Below the pieces are notes generated by a model. That model saw only the letters and a list, made by a program, of their open reading frames with translations, ran no database searches and was not told the origin of the DNA. Both the position numbers and the translations under genes were made by a program. Positions 31,667 to 39,765 of a stretch of 41,144 bases of DNA are shown here, in pieces; within the stretch, counting starts at the first letter, position 1, and every line of letters starts with the position of its first letter. The stretch is from Luteitalea sp. (GTDB lineage: Bacteria; Acidobacteriota; Vicinamibacteria; Vicinamibacterales; Vicinamibacteraceae): the NCBI GenBank assembly GCA_009377605.1, contig WHTT01000058.1, forward strand, positions 1 to 41,144. The letters run 5' to 3'.

Positions 31667-33970
31667 CTACCGTCCGGCAAAGCGCGCCCGTACGCCGATA
31701 TGCACGAGGCGCGGCGAACCGATGGTCGTGGGATTGGTGCCCACGAAATACTCCTGGCCCAGGAGGTTCTGGGCCCCCACAAAGACTTGAAGGCCACGCC
31801 CGACATCCCGTGACGCGGTCACGTCGACGACCGCGTATCCCGGAAGCCCGGGCGCGCCCTCGCCCGGCACGACCCGGATGTTTTGATCGTCGTCGAACTG
31901 ACGGCCGATGACCTGCACGCCGAAGCCCAGTGTGACCAACCGGGGGTCCGAGTAGACAACGTGCATCGCGCCGCGATGCTTGGGCACCTGCGGCAGGAAG
32001 TTGCCGACCAGGACCGGGCTCGCGTCGAACTCTCGGACCGTCGCGTGGTTGAAGAGATAGCCGCCCGAGAGCCGCCACGTGGATCCGAGCCGGTACTCCA
32101 CGTCGGTCTGAAGACCACGAATCCTCGTGCGCCCGAGGTTCTGGCGCTGTCGGACGTTGGTCGCCACGGTCACGTTAGAGACCGGGTTCTTCACGCGATT
32201 GTCGTACCAGGTCGCGCGCACGGTCATGTTGCGCGAGGCCGCGACGTTCACACCGGCTTCTCCGCCCAAGAGACGCTCTGGTCCGAGATCCTCGTTCGCC
32301 CGCGTCAAGGTGGCACCGACGCGAAACTGCCGGTACAGCTCGTTTAGCGTCGGCGCGCGGAATCCCCAATTGATGGCACCCCAGGCGCTGATGCGATCGG
32401 TGAAGCGATACGACAGCGCCCCACGCGGGCTGACAACCGTATCGCTGCGGGTCGGCAACAGCGGCCGGTGTTGCTCGGTCGGCTGGCCGGTCGCGACCGA
32501 CGTCTCGAGATGGTGACCGTCGTAGTTCCTCCAGTGATCGACGCGGGCCCCGAGCGTCACGTTCAGGTTCGGCCTCGGCGTGAAGATATCCTGGACGAAC
32601 ACACCGACGCTGCGCTGTGTCCCGCCCGCGACGCGCTCGGTAACGACCGATGTGCCGGTCTCGAAATCGAGCACGCTCTCCTCGCTGTCGCCATCTACCC
32701 AACGCCAGTCGGTGCCCGCGGTGACGTAGTGCAGGCCCCCGACGGCCTTCGACCACTGCGCCATGCCACCAATGCCCTTCGAGGGCACCTCTTGATCGAG
32801 CGCCATCCGACCGATTGACCTGGTCGTCAAGTCAGGAACAGCCAGGAACGTGCTGTGAAAGGTCTCGAAGTCGGCGAACAGACGTACCTGTAGGTCGCTT
32901 TCACCAGGTAAGGCGAGGCGCACGCCGCCGTTGAGGGACGTCCATGTCGTGTCGTTGGCCTCGGGATCGCCCGTGAAGGTGCTGACCTTGCCATTGTTCC
33001 GCTCCTCGCGGAAATAGCCTGCCCGCGCGAATGCGCTCATCCGGTCCGTGGGACGGTAGTCCACTTTGACATTGACGTTCTTGAAGTCCACGCGCGCATT
33101 CGTGTCGACGGCGCCGCGCTCGGCGGCCACGACGCTGGGAAATCCATCGGTGTCGAACAGACTGCCGTCGACGACCACACCGAGGTTGCCCCGAACGTCG
33201 CTGCCGAAGAAGTCCAGCTTGGGGCTGCTTCGGTTGCCATACTGCGCCTTGAGCTCCACCGTCCGCGCGGCTGCACGGCTGCTCATGACGTTGATGACCC
33301 CTCCCATGGCATAGTTGCCATACAGGCTCGAGCTCGGTCCATCGACGACCTCGATCCGCTCCACGCTGTCGATGGGCACACGCGTCCAGTACACCCAGCC
33401 ACCGAACGGGTCGTTGAACGGGACGTTGTCAATCAGGACCAGCGTGCGACTGACACCGCTCGGGCCGATACCGCGCAGCGACACGCCCTGCGCCGTCGGA
33501 TGCGACGACAGGCTGCTCGTGCGGCGAAACAGACTGAACGTCGGAAGCTGACGCAGCACATCGTCGGCGACAATGGCCGCCGACGCGCGCAGCTCGTCAC
33601 GGTCGAGCACGTTGACGCTCGCCGGAGTGCTGCCCAACCGCTGCTCGCTCCGTGTCGGTGTCACGGTGAGCGTCTCGAGCAGGCTGGCGGGAGACAGAAC
33701 GACCTCGATCTCGCTCGCCCCCGTAATCGGTTGCTCGCGCGCCGCGAAGCCGCCAGCGCGCACGATGAGCGTCGTGCCGTCGGCGACGTTGTCGAACGCA
33801 AAGCGGCCGTCCGGTCCGGTCACCGTCTGCTGCTCGACACCGTCGCTCGTCTGCAGGATCACCGTCGCGCCCGAGACGGCACCGCCGCTCGTGTCCCTGA
33901 CTATCCCGCTGAGCATGTCTGCTCCGCCTGCCTGCATCATTGACAGAGCGACGACAAAAGCCAGTAGCAT
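31667..33970 (-). CDS. TonB-dependent receptor with carboxypeptidase-regulatory domain, intact
   Basis: 767 residues, outer-membrane active importer. It has a signal peptide (LLAFVVALSMMQAGGA), then a CarboxypepD_reg domain (SGIVRDTSGGAVSGATVIL, GRFAFDNVADGTTLIVRAGG). The plug follows (LGSTPASVNVLDRDELRAS, GVSLRGIGPSGVSRTLVLID, VDGPSSSLYGNYAMGGVINV). The barrel ends in a typical C-terminal strand (PRLVHIGVRARFAG). The architecture resembles BtuB/FecA-sized receptors more than the roughly 1000-residue Oar type. The ribosome-binding site GGAG lies seven bases before the ATG, and a palindrome (33996-34008) sits in its leader. It heads the group receptor, isomerase, Gfo/Idh, so it likely imports the sugar processed by them. 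The ligand is unknown. Confidence 0.9.
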   Translation of the reverse strand: MLLAFVVALSMMQAGGADMLSGIVRDTSGGAVSGATVILQTSDGVEQQTVTGPDGRFAFDNVADGTTLIVRAGGFAAREQPITGASEIEVVLSPASLLETLTVTPTRSEQRLGSTPASVNVLDRDELRASAAIVADDVLRQLPTFSLFRRTSSLSSHPTAQGVSLRGIGPSGVSRTLVLIDNVPFNDPFGGWVYWTRVPIDSVERIEVVDGPSSSLYGNYAMGGVINVMSSRAAARTVELKAQYGNRSSPKLDFFGSDVRGNLGVVVDGSLFDTDGFPSVVAAERGAVDTNARVDFKNVNVKVDYRPTDRMSAFARAGYFREERNNGKVSTFTGDPEANDTTWTSLNGGVRLALPGESDLQVRLFADFETFHSTFLAVPDLTTRSIGRMALDQEVPSKGIGGMAQWSKAVGGLHYVTAGTDWRWVDGDSEESVLDFETGTSVVTERVAGGTQRSVGVFVQDIFTPRPNLNVTLGARVDHWRNYDGHHLETSVATGQPTEQHRPLLPTRSDTVVSPRGALSYRFTDRISAWGAINWGFRAPTLNELYRQFRVGATLTRANEDLGPERLLGGEAGVNVAASRNMTVRATWYDNRVKNPVSNVTVATNVRQRQNLGRTRIRGLQTDVEYRLGSTWRLSGGYLFNHATVREFDASPVLVGNFLPQVPKHRGAMHVVYSDPRLVTLGFGVQVIGRQFDDDQNIRVVPGEGAPGLPGYAVVDVTASRDVGRGLQVFVGAQNLLGQEYFVGTNPTTIGSPRLVHIGVRARFAGR

Positions 33971-33995
33971 TGCTGCACTCCGCTACATATACGCC

Positions 33996-34008
33996 CCGAG
34001 AATCTCGG
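33996..34008. promoter_or_regulatory. Palindrome CCGAGAATCTCGG before the TonB receptor
   Basis: A perfect 13-base palindrome 26-38 bases upstream of the receptor ATG. It could be an operator or a leader hairpin. No strong -10/-35 pair is seen around it. Confidence 0.3.
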
Positions 34009-34118
34009 AGCGTTGACAAGGTGAAGAAGATCGGTCGCCTGAGATGGCAGCTCCGTCTTCTTCAGCCCTGCCTATTTGTACAGCAAAACGCCTGGCACAC
34101 CATTTTCGACGTCGACGA

Positions 34119-34185
34119 TGGTACGGCGCGTTCGCCGAACGCGCCGTGAGCCATGGTAGGGCCGCCTCGGCGAGGCGGCCCTACC
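34119..34185. repeat. Two perfect REP-like palindromes (modules A and B)
   Basis: 34123-34147 is a perfect 25-base palindrome (12-bp arms ACGGCGCGTTCG). 34155-34185 is a perfect 31-base palindrome (15-bp arms GGTAGGGCCGCCTCG). Seven bases separate them. Degenerate versions of the pair occur at 7925-7981, and single modules at 24883 and 26620. Module B ends at the stop codon of the truncated TonB gene. The remainder of 34009-34118 shows nothing I recognise. Confidence 0.7.
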
Positions 34186-35108
34186 TAGAATTCCACGCGG
34201 AGCGTGAGAGCCAGGATGCGCGGCGGGATGACGTCCACGTACCTGCCGGTGTCGGTGCTGTTGATGATGGAGTTGTTCGCGCCCGTGAAGTCGAAGTCTG
34301 CGTCGAGCTCGGTGAACTCCACCTGGTTGAATAGGTTGTACGCCTGGAACTGCAGGCGGATGTTGGCGCTCGGGCTCAGCACGCGCAGCGGAAAGCGGCG
34401 CTCCAACGTGAGGTCCCACGTGCTCCAGGACGGGTGGCGCAGCATGTTGAGCGGCGCGTTGCCGAAGTTGCCTTCGGTTGCGCTGACTGGCTGCGCCATC
34501 GCGAAGGCGTCCGGGTTGAAATGGACCGCAACCGCCGGATCGGGGTCGACCGTGAAGCCGCTGTCGATCGACTCACCGGTCAGCATGCAGCGCGCCGCTT
34601 CGTCCTCGCCGGTGACCGCGGCGAGCCCCGTGAGGGTCGGATCGGAGTTCGCAATACCAGCATTGTTCGAGCTGCACGTCGGGTTGACCGGCGCCCCGCT
34701 CAGGAACTTCGTCACACCGGCCACGAGCCAGTCGCCGAGCACGGCCTTGAGGATCGGCGTGTTCGGCGTGGGATTCGGCACCATGTAGCTGTAGTGCACC
34801 ACCAGGTTGTGGGGCCGGTCCAGCTCTGTCGGCCCCCAGTACCGCGCCCGCAGCGCCTCCTCTCCTCCGAGCTGCTCCGTGTACGGATCGTAGCCCTGCA
34901 ACCCTCTTCCCCTCGAGTACGTGTACGCCGCGCCGAACTGCAAGCCACCGGCCAACCGGCGCTCCACTTTCAACTGCAACGAATGGTAGGTCAGCGAGTC
35001 CACGCCGCTGACTACGTCGCCAACCTCGCCGATGGCGAGACCGATCATCACCACGATGTGGGACACCACCCACATCCACGATCGTGCACGTCTCCAGATT
35101 TTCAGCAT
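34185..35108 (-). pseudogene. Second TonB-dependent receptor, internally deleted in frame
   Basis: 307 residues from the ATG at 35108, which has GGAGGGGG just upstream. The N-terminus is a signal-like segment (RRARSWMWVVSHIVVMIGLA). Within about 35 residues it passes directly into the last quarter of an Oar-like barrel: LTYHSLQLKVERRLAGGLQF, AYTYSRGRG, ELDRPHNLVVHYSYMVPNP, GDWLVAGVTKFLSGAPVNPT, WSTWDLTLERRFPL, NIRLQFQAYNLFNQVEF, and a final strand ending LALTLRVEF. The regulatory domain, plug and most of the barrel are absent. The signal, start site and C-terminal beta-signal remain, joined in frame near nucleotide 35018. It cannot be a normal receptor. It is the third gene in this window with the same kind of loss, and it lies downstream of the cytochrome-containing PQQ dehydrogenase. 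Confidence 0.8.
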
Positions 35109-35451
35109 GTCCCCCTCCCACATCTCTTCATGCAGTCGTCCCCGAGCAGGCGTTCATTCCACGATGCGGGAAGAACGCCGCGCTCACTCCCTCACGATGC
35201 AAGCTCGATCTTGCGTGGTCGGCCGCCGTGCATCCCGGCGCCTCGTTTACTTCCGCATGCAAGTTTTTAAAGACCGGAACACAACGATCACACCGTCGCA
35301 ACCCTGATGTGCGCCGCGGCGAGATTTTTCGCCGCGCCGCCCTCGCTGAGTGCACGCCGCTGCTTGTCGTGTGGAGAACGTCGACGTCGTGTGGGCGTCC
35401 TGGCGCTGTTCAGGCGCTCAGTCGTTCCACACTACGAGACCGCGTCTAGGG
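35109..35451. other. Intergenic region with hairpin and near-palindrome
   Basis: 343 bp between two minus-strand genes, with no credible coding frame. ACTTCCGCATGCAAGT (35249-35264) is a near-palindrome centred on GCATGC next to an A/T-rich patch, and may be an operator or promoter for the receptor remnant. At about 35317-35338, CGCGGCGA and TCGCCGCG form an 8-bp stem around GATTTT, a possible end signal for the PQQ gene. Nothing else is recognised. Confidence 0.35.
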
Positions 35452-37785
35452 TCATCGTCGCGATAGAGCGAACGCGACGTACCCGCGTGGAGTGTCCGCC
35501 GAGACTGCGTCGCCCTGCTCGCCGCGCGGGTCTGACGCAAAGACCACGTATTGCCGGCCCTTCGCTTCGTAGCTCACCGGGATTCCGCTCGACGCGCCGG
35601 GCAGCGTGCCGGTCCACAGCACCTCGCCGTTGTCCTCGTCGTAGGCTCGAACCTTGCCGTCGCCACCCGCCACGAACACGAGGCCAGTCTTCGTCGTGAC
35701 GATGCCGTGGCGCAATCGCATGCCGCCGGTGCCGGTTGGACCGCCGCGCGCGCTGGTCGCGGGATCGTCGCCCACGGGAACCTGCCACTTGATCGTTGCC
35801 GTGTTGAGGTCGTAGGCAACCAGCGTCGTGTAGGGTGGAGCCGTCGCTCGGGACATGACGCCGTAGTCACTCATGTAGCGAACGGGCGGCACGTCGACGT
35901 CGGGCGGGTACGGCACGCTTCCCGCGTTGCCGCCGTTCCCGCCGTAGCTGGGCGCCGCATCGAGGTCGCGGGGCCGTTGCGAAGGTAGCGGTGCACCACC
36001 GGAGGCCACGACCGGGCCGGGCGGAAACGCCGAGGCAACCGGACTTGCACCCGCGCGTCGCCGGCGGCCATCCGGATTTGCCAGATACCGCAGCAAGGTT
36101 GTCAGCTCCGCGTCGGTGATGCTCGACACTGGGCGCATGAAGCCCTTGCCGTCGGTCACGATAGTCCGAATCACATCCTCGCCGATGCGGTCGGTCACGC
36201 CCGTCAGCGGCGGCGCGATGTCGCCGGCCATGCCGCTGGCACCCGATCCGTCCAACGCCCCGTGGCACACCTGGCACTGCTGTTGATACACCTGCGCGCC
36301 AGCAGCCGCCTCGGCACGACGATCGAGGCCACCTCGCGTCTTGACGTTCTCGAGCTTGAGTATCGCCACGGAATCGAGGTTGAGCACGTAGACGAGCCCC
36401 TTCTCCGGATTGGCCGCGGTCGTGCCCCAGTTCGATCCACCTTGGTTCCCAGGCATCGAGATCGTGTCGATCAAGGCGGGCGGCGTGTAGAGGCCCTCGT
36501 TGCGCGCCTTCGACACCCGCTCCCGCATCTCGGCATACTCGTCCGGATCCAGAAGCCAGCGGTTGATGTCCTCCACGCCGAACGTCTGCCGCGCAAATGG
36601 CGGCGGCTTGGTCGGAAAGGGCTGCGTCGGCCATGCCTGCTCGCCCGGGACGTCACTCTTCGGCACTGGGCGCTCTTCGATGGGCCACAGCGGCTCCCCG
36701 GTCACGCGGTCGAACACGTAGAGGAACCCCGTCTTCCCCGCGTGCGCCACGGCGTCGATGCGACGCCCGTTGTGCTCAACACTCACCAGCTGCGGCGCCG
36801 ACACGTTGTCCAGGTCCCACAAGTCGTGATGAATCGTTTGGAAATGCCACAGGCGCTTCCCCGTGCGCGCGTCGAGCGCAAGCAGGCTGTTGGCGAACAA
36901 GTTCATCCCGTGCCGATCCGCACCATAGAAGTCGTAGGTCGCCGAGCCGGTCGGGAGATAGACGATGCCTCGTGCCTCGTCTATCGACATGGCGGCCCAG
37001 TTGTTGACGCCGCCGGCATACTTGTAGGCATCCTTGGGCCACGTGTCGTAGCCGTACTCACCAGGTCCCGGCACCGTGTGAAACTGCCAGACACGCTTGC
37101 CCGTCAGCACGTCGTACGCGCGGATGTCGCCAGGCGGCGCCATGTAGGCCTCGCCGATCGCCGAGCCCATGATGAGCAGGTTCTTCCACACCTTGCCGGG
37201 GCTCTTCGACTGGATGCGCCCGTCGGTGCCCTCCACGCGCACCACGCCGTCCCGCAGGTCGACCACGCCGTCGGTCCCGAAGCTCGGAATAGACTCGCCG
37301 GTTCGCGCATCGATGGCTTGCAGATAGCCATCGATGGCAAAGAACAGCCGATTCTGCTTGCCGTCCTCGCTCTGCCAGTAGTTGACGCCGCGGCTGGTCA
37401 TGCCCGACAAGCCTTCATGGATCCAGATCTCCTTCCCGCTCGTCGCGTCCAACGCGATCAGCGCGTCGTCGCGCCCCGCCACGTACATCACGTCGTCGAC
37501 CACGATCGGATTGAACCCGGTCGTGCCGTGCGGATAGAACCACGCCACCTCGAGCTGCCGCACATTGGACTTGTCAATCTGATCGAGGCTCACGAAATGT
37601 GAGCTCCCCGGATCGCCTTCGAAGTCCCACCACCACTTGTTGCTCCGCTCGTCGCTCACGGCCGTCACGCTGACCAGGCCGATGAGCACCACGACGAAGA
37701 GCGGTAACGCGAGACCGACGCCGCGTGAACGGCCATCGGCCCGGCTCCACGATCGAGAATCCTTATCCACGAGTGGCCGGTGCAT
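35452..37785 (-). CDS. PQQ-dependent dehydrogenase with cytochrome c inserted in the propeller
   Basis: 777 residues, exported or anchored by one N-terminal hydrophobic helix (VGLALPLFVVVLIGLVSVTA). Propeller repeats occupy residues about 50-485 and 590-777: ALDATSGKEIW, AYDVLTGKRVW, ALDARTGKRLW, VFDRVTGEPLW, then VAYDLNTATIKW and AYDEDNGEVLW. Between them lies a heme c domain with CQVCH at 504-508 and a Met550 ligand in GKGFMRPV. The cytochrome is thus inside the sequence of the propeller rather than at an end. This should allow direct transfer from PQQ to heme, whereas the paralogue at 18212 has no heme. AGGAG lies six bases before the ATG. It is 27 bp downstream of a Tat-exported isomerase and probably shares its transcript. 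A sugar or alcohol substrate is inferred. Confidence 0.88.
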   Translation of the reverse strand: MHRPLVDKDSRSWSRADGRSRGVGLALPLFVVVLIGLVSVTAVSDERSNKWWWDFEGDPGSSHFVSLDQIDKSNVRQLEVAWFYPHGTTGFNPIVVDDVMYVAGRDDALIALDATSGKEIWIHEGLSGMTSRGVNYWQSEDGKQNRLFFAIDGYLQAIDARTGESIPSFGTDGVVDLRDGVVRVEGTDGRIQSKSPGKVWKNLLIMGSAIGEAYMAPPGDIRAYDVLTGKRVWQFHTVPGPGEYGYDTWPKDAYKYAGGVNNWAAMSIDEARGIVYLPTGSATYDFYGADRHGMNLFANSLLALDARTGKRLWHFQTIHHDLWDLDNVSAPQLVSVEHNGRRIDAVAHAGKTGFLYVFDRVTGEPLWPIEERPVPKSDVPGEQAWPTQPFPTKPPPFARQTFGVEDINRWLLDPDEYAEMRERVSKARNEGLYTPPALIDTISMPGNQGGSNWGTTAANPEKGLVYVLNLDSVAILKLENVKTRGGLDRRAEAAAGAQVYQQQCQVCHGALDGSGASGMAGDIAPPLTGVTDRIGEDVIRTIVTDGKGFMRPVSSITDAELTTLLRYLANPDGRRRRAGASPVASAFPPGPVVASGGAPLPSQRPRDLDAAPSYGGNGGNAGSVPYPPDVDVPPVRYMSDYGVMSRATAPPYTTLVAYDLNTATIKWQVPVGDDPATSARGGPTGTGGMRLRHGIVTTKTGLVFVAGGDGKVRAYDEDNGEVLWTGTLPGASSGIPVSYEAKGRQYVVFASDPRGEQGDAVSADTPRGYVAFALSRR

Positions 37786-37812
37786 GCTCTTCTCCTGGCG
37801 ACACGACGTTGG

Positions 37813-38775
37813 TTATCGGGCCGAGATGTTCGCCGTCAGCGCCTGAATCATGGCCTTCGCCGCGGCAATCGTGTCCTTCGGTGGACGCCCGTAGAACTCG
37901 ATCGAGTAGATGCCCTGGAAGCCGGAGGCCTCCGTGGCTTTGATGAGTGGAACGACGTCGTAGTTGATGTGGCGGTTCTCGTCATCGAAGTCGAGCTGTT
38001 TGGCCGACACCAGCTCGAGATACGGGAACAGCTTGCTCAACCCCGCGACCTGCGCCTCCGGAGAGCCCGACGGAGTGTTGCCCCAGTCCGCGATGACACG
38101 ACAGCTCGGATCGTCGACGGTCTTCGCGATGGCGACGACCTTGTCGATATCCGCGCTGTACCCTACGTGGTTCTCGATCAGGATCGTCACGCCGATCTGT
38201 TTGCCGTACTCCGCCAGTTGGCGGAACGAGTCGGCGGTGCGCTCCACGTCCCAGGCGTCAGGCGGTCCACCGCCGGTGTTCGCGCGCAGCATGGACGCGC
38301 CGACCGCAGCCGCCCGATCCATCCACTGCTTGATGGACGCGATGGATTCAGACCGCGCCGCCTCGTCTGGGTCGGAGAGGTTCTCCGGGCCATCCACCTG
38401 GATGTTGATGATCCGCGAGCCTACGGCCGCCGCTGCCGCTTTGATCTCCCGGCAGTAGTCGATCGAGGTGTCGGCGAATTGCATGCTCCAAATCTCCACG
38501 TTGTGGAGGCCGAGCGCGTCGGCGATGAACTTCGGCGCGGTCAGCAGCGTGAGCTCCTGGCCGGCCGGCAGCGGGCCCGCCTTCCGATCACGGGTGGCGG
38601 TGAAGCGGTCGCGGAAGCAGACCGTCGTGATCCCGATCCGCCTCAGGACCGATGCAGGAGCCGACTGCCACGCACTGACCGCCCCCACGGTCCGGCCGAG
38701 CGCGGGCACGCTCGCACCAAGCGACACCGCCGCCAGCGTGCGGCTGCTACACCAAATGAACGACCGGCGCGTCAT
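37813..38775 (-). CDS. Tat-exported sugar phosphate isomerase/epimerase
   Basis: 320 residues from the ATG at 38775 (GAGGAGA about six bases upstream); upstream in-frame starts at 38796 and 38961 are less likely. The Tat signal is TRRSFIWCSSRTLAAVSLGA. The TIM-barrel signatures are IGITTVCFRDRF, LGLHNVEIWSMQF, IINIQVDGPENL, VGASMLRANTGGG, GVTILIENHVGY (Glu/Asn/His metal region), CRVIADWGNTP (Asp) and FQGIYSIEFYGRP (Glu). It is periplasmic and co-transcribed with the cytochrome-PQQ dehydrogenase that follows, so it may reshape the keto-sugar that enzyme makes or supplies. It is one of three members of this superfamily in the window. It is divergent from the cyclase gene across a 258-bp regulatory region. 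Confidence 0.83.
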   Translation of the reverse strand: MTRRSFIWCSSRTLAAVSLGASVPALGRTVGAVSAWQSAPASVLRRIGITTVCFRDRFTATRDRKAGPLPAGQELTLLTAPKFIADALGLHNVEIWSMQFADTSIDYCREIKAAAAAVGSRIINIQVDGPENLSDPDEAARSESIASIKQWMDRAAAVGASMLRANTGGGPPDAWDVERTADSFRQLAEYGKQIGVTILIENHVGYSADIDKVVAIAKTVDDPSCRVIADWGNTPSGSPEAQVAGLSKLFPYLELVSAKQLDFDDENRHINYDVVPLIKATEASGFQGIYSIEFYGRPPKDTIAAAKAMIQALTANISAR

Positions 38776-39033
38776 GGATCTCTCCTCGATGCTCATCGTC
38801 ATCCCGCCACCGGGACGACACGTCAACGCTACAATCGGAGACAGGAGTGTGTACCACGTTCGCCGACATGTGTAAACCGCATTCGAAACTCGAGAACGTG
38901 GCGTCCCGGCATACGGAACATGTGCGTCGGCGCCGGGGCAAGGGCATAATGTGCACCACACTCGCGGATCGCGATCAACGAGACCGCCGCGCCCCCGGAC
39001 CGAGACGTCATCTACCTATGAGGAGACTGGTTC
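38776..39033. promoter_or_regulatory. Divergent regulatory region with imperfect direct repeats
   Basis: A gap between the divergent isomerase and cyclase genes. 38848-38866 (TGTGTACCACGTTCGCCGA) and 38950-38968 (TGTGCACCACACTCGCGGA) match at 15 of 19 positions, 102 bases apart. They may be paired operator sites. AGGAG at 39021-39025 is the cyclase ribosome-binding site. No clear -10/-35 pairs are seen. Confidence 0.4.
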
Positions 39034-39753
39034 ATGCCCCGGAAGCTGATTGACTTGAGTATGCGCGTTCACAACGATATGGTGGCTTTTCCTCGCGTGG
39101 TGCGCCCCTCGATGGCGATGTACGAGACGTGGCAGCAGTTTGCCGACCGCATCGGCGCCGCCAAGCATGGCGTCGACTGGCTCACCGCCAGCTATCTGGT
39201 GGTGCTCGGCGACCATATCGGCACCCACCTGGATTCGCTGCGCCATCTACGCGATGATGCACCGGGGCCGGAGGGCATTCCGCTCGAGTACTGCTATGGT
39301 GACGGCGTGTGTCTGGACTTCCGCCATCTGCCGAAAGGGGCCGGGATCAGCGTGGACGACATGAAAGCGGCGCTCACGAAGATCAGGTATACGTTGAAGC
39401 CGCTCGATATCGTGCTCATTCACACGGGGGCCGGTGCAATCCAGGAGACCGAGGCATACCTCACGGACCACGTGGGGATGACCGGCGAGGCCACCGAGTG
39501 GATGCTCGATCAGGGCGTGAAGCTGGCGGGTATCGATGCGATCACCTTCGATCCGCCGGTGTGGGCGATGTTCGAGCGCAAGAAGTTCTGGGAAGCGCAC
39601 CGTGTGATGCTCGAGCGCGAGTACTATCACCTCGAGAACATGACCAATCTCGATCAGCTGCCCTCGTCTGGGTTCACGCTCAGCGTGTTTCCCGTCAAGT
39701 GGGTCGATACGACCGCCGCGCCGGTGCGAGCGGTGGCCATTCTGGACGACTGA
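39034..39753 (+). CDS. Cyclase-family (kynurenine formamidase-like) metal hydrolase
   Basis: The family (PF04199) includes metal-dependent formamidases, isatin hydrolases and polyketide cyclases. 239 residues, cytoplasmic. The metal motif HxGTHxDxxxH is present as GDHIGTHLDSLRH (residues about 66-78). The N-terminus IDLSMRVHNDMVAFP is typical, and LDIVLIHTGAGA and GIDAITFDPP follow the family's strand order. The C-terminal FTLSVFPVKWVDTTAAPVRAVA is also typical. AGGAG lies eight bases before the ATG. It is 12 bp upstream of the CoxM gene, so the two are co-transcribed. Hydrolysis or ring-opening of an aromatic or heterocyclic intermediate is a reasonable inference, not shown. Confidence 0.85.
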   Translation: MPRKLIDLSMRVHNDMVAFPRVVRPSMAMYETWQQFADRIGAAKHGVDWLTASYLVVLGDHIGTHLDSLRHLRDDAPGPEGIPLEYCYGDGVCLDFRHLPKGAGISVDDMKAALTKIRYTLKPLDIVLIHTGAGAIQETEAYLTDHVGMTGEATEWMLDQGVKLAGIDAITFDPPVWAMFERKKFWEAHRVMLEREYYHLENMTNLDQLPSSGFTLSVFPVKWVDTTAAPVRAVAILDD

Positions 39754-39765
39754 GCCGGAGAGCAC

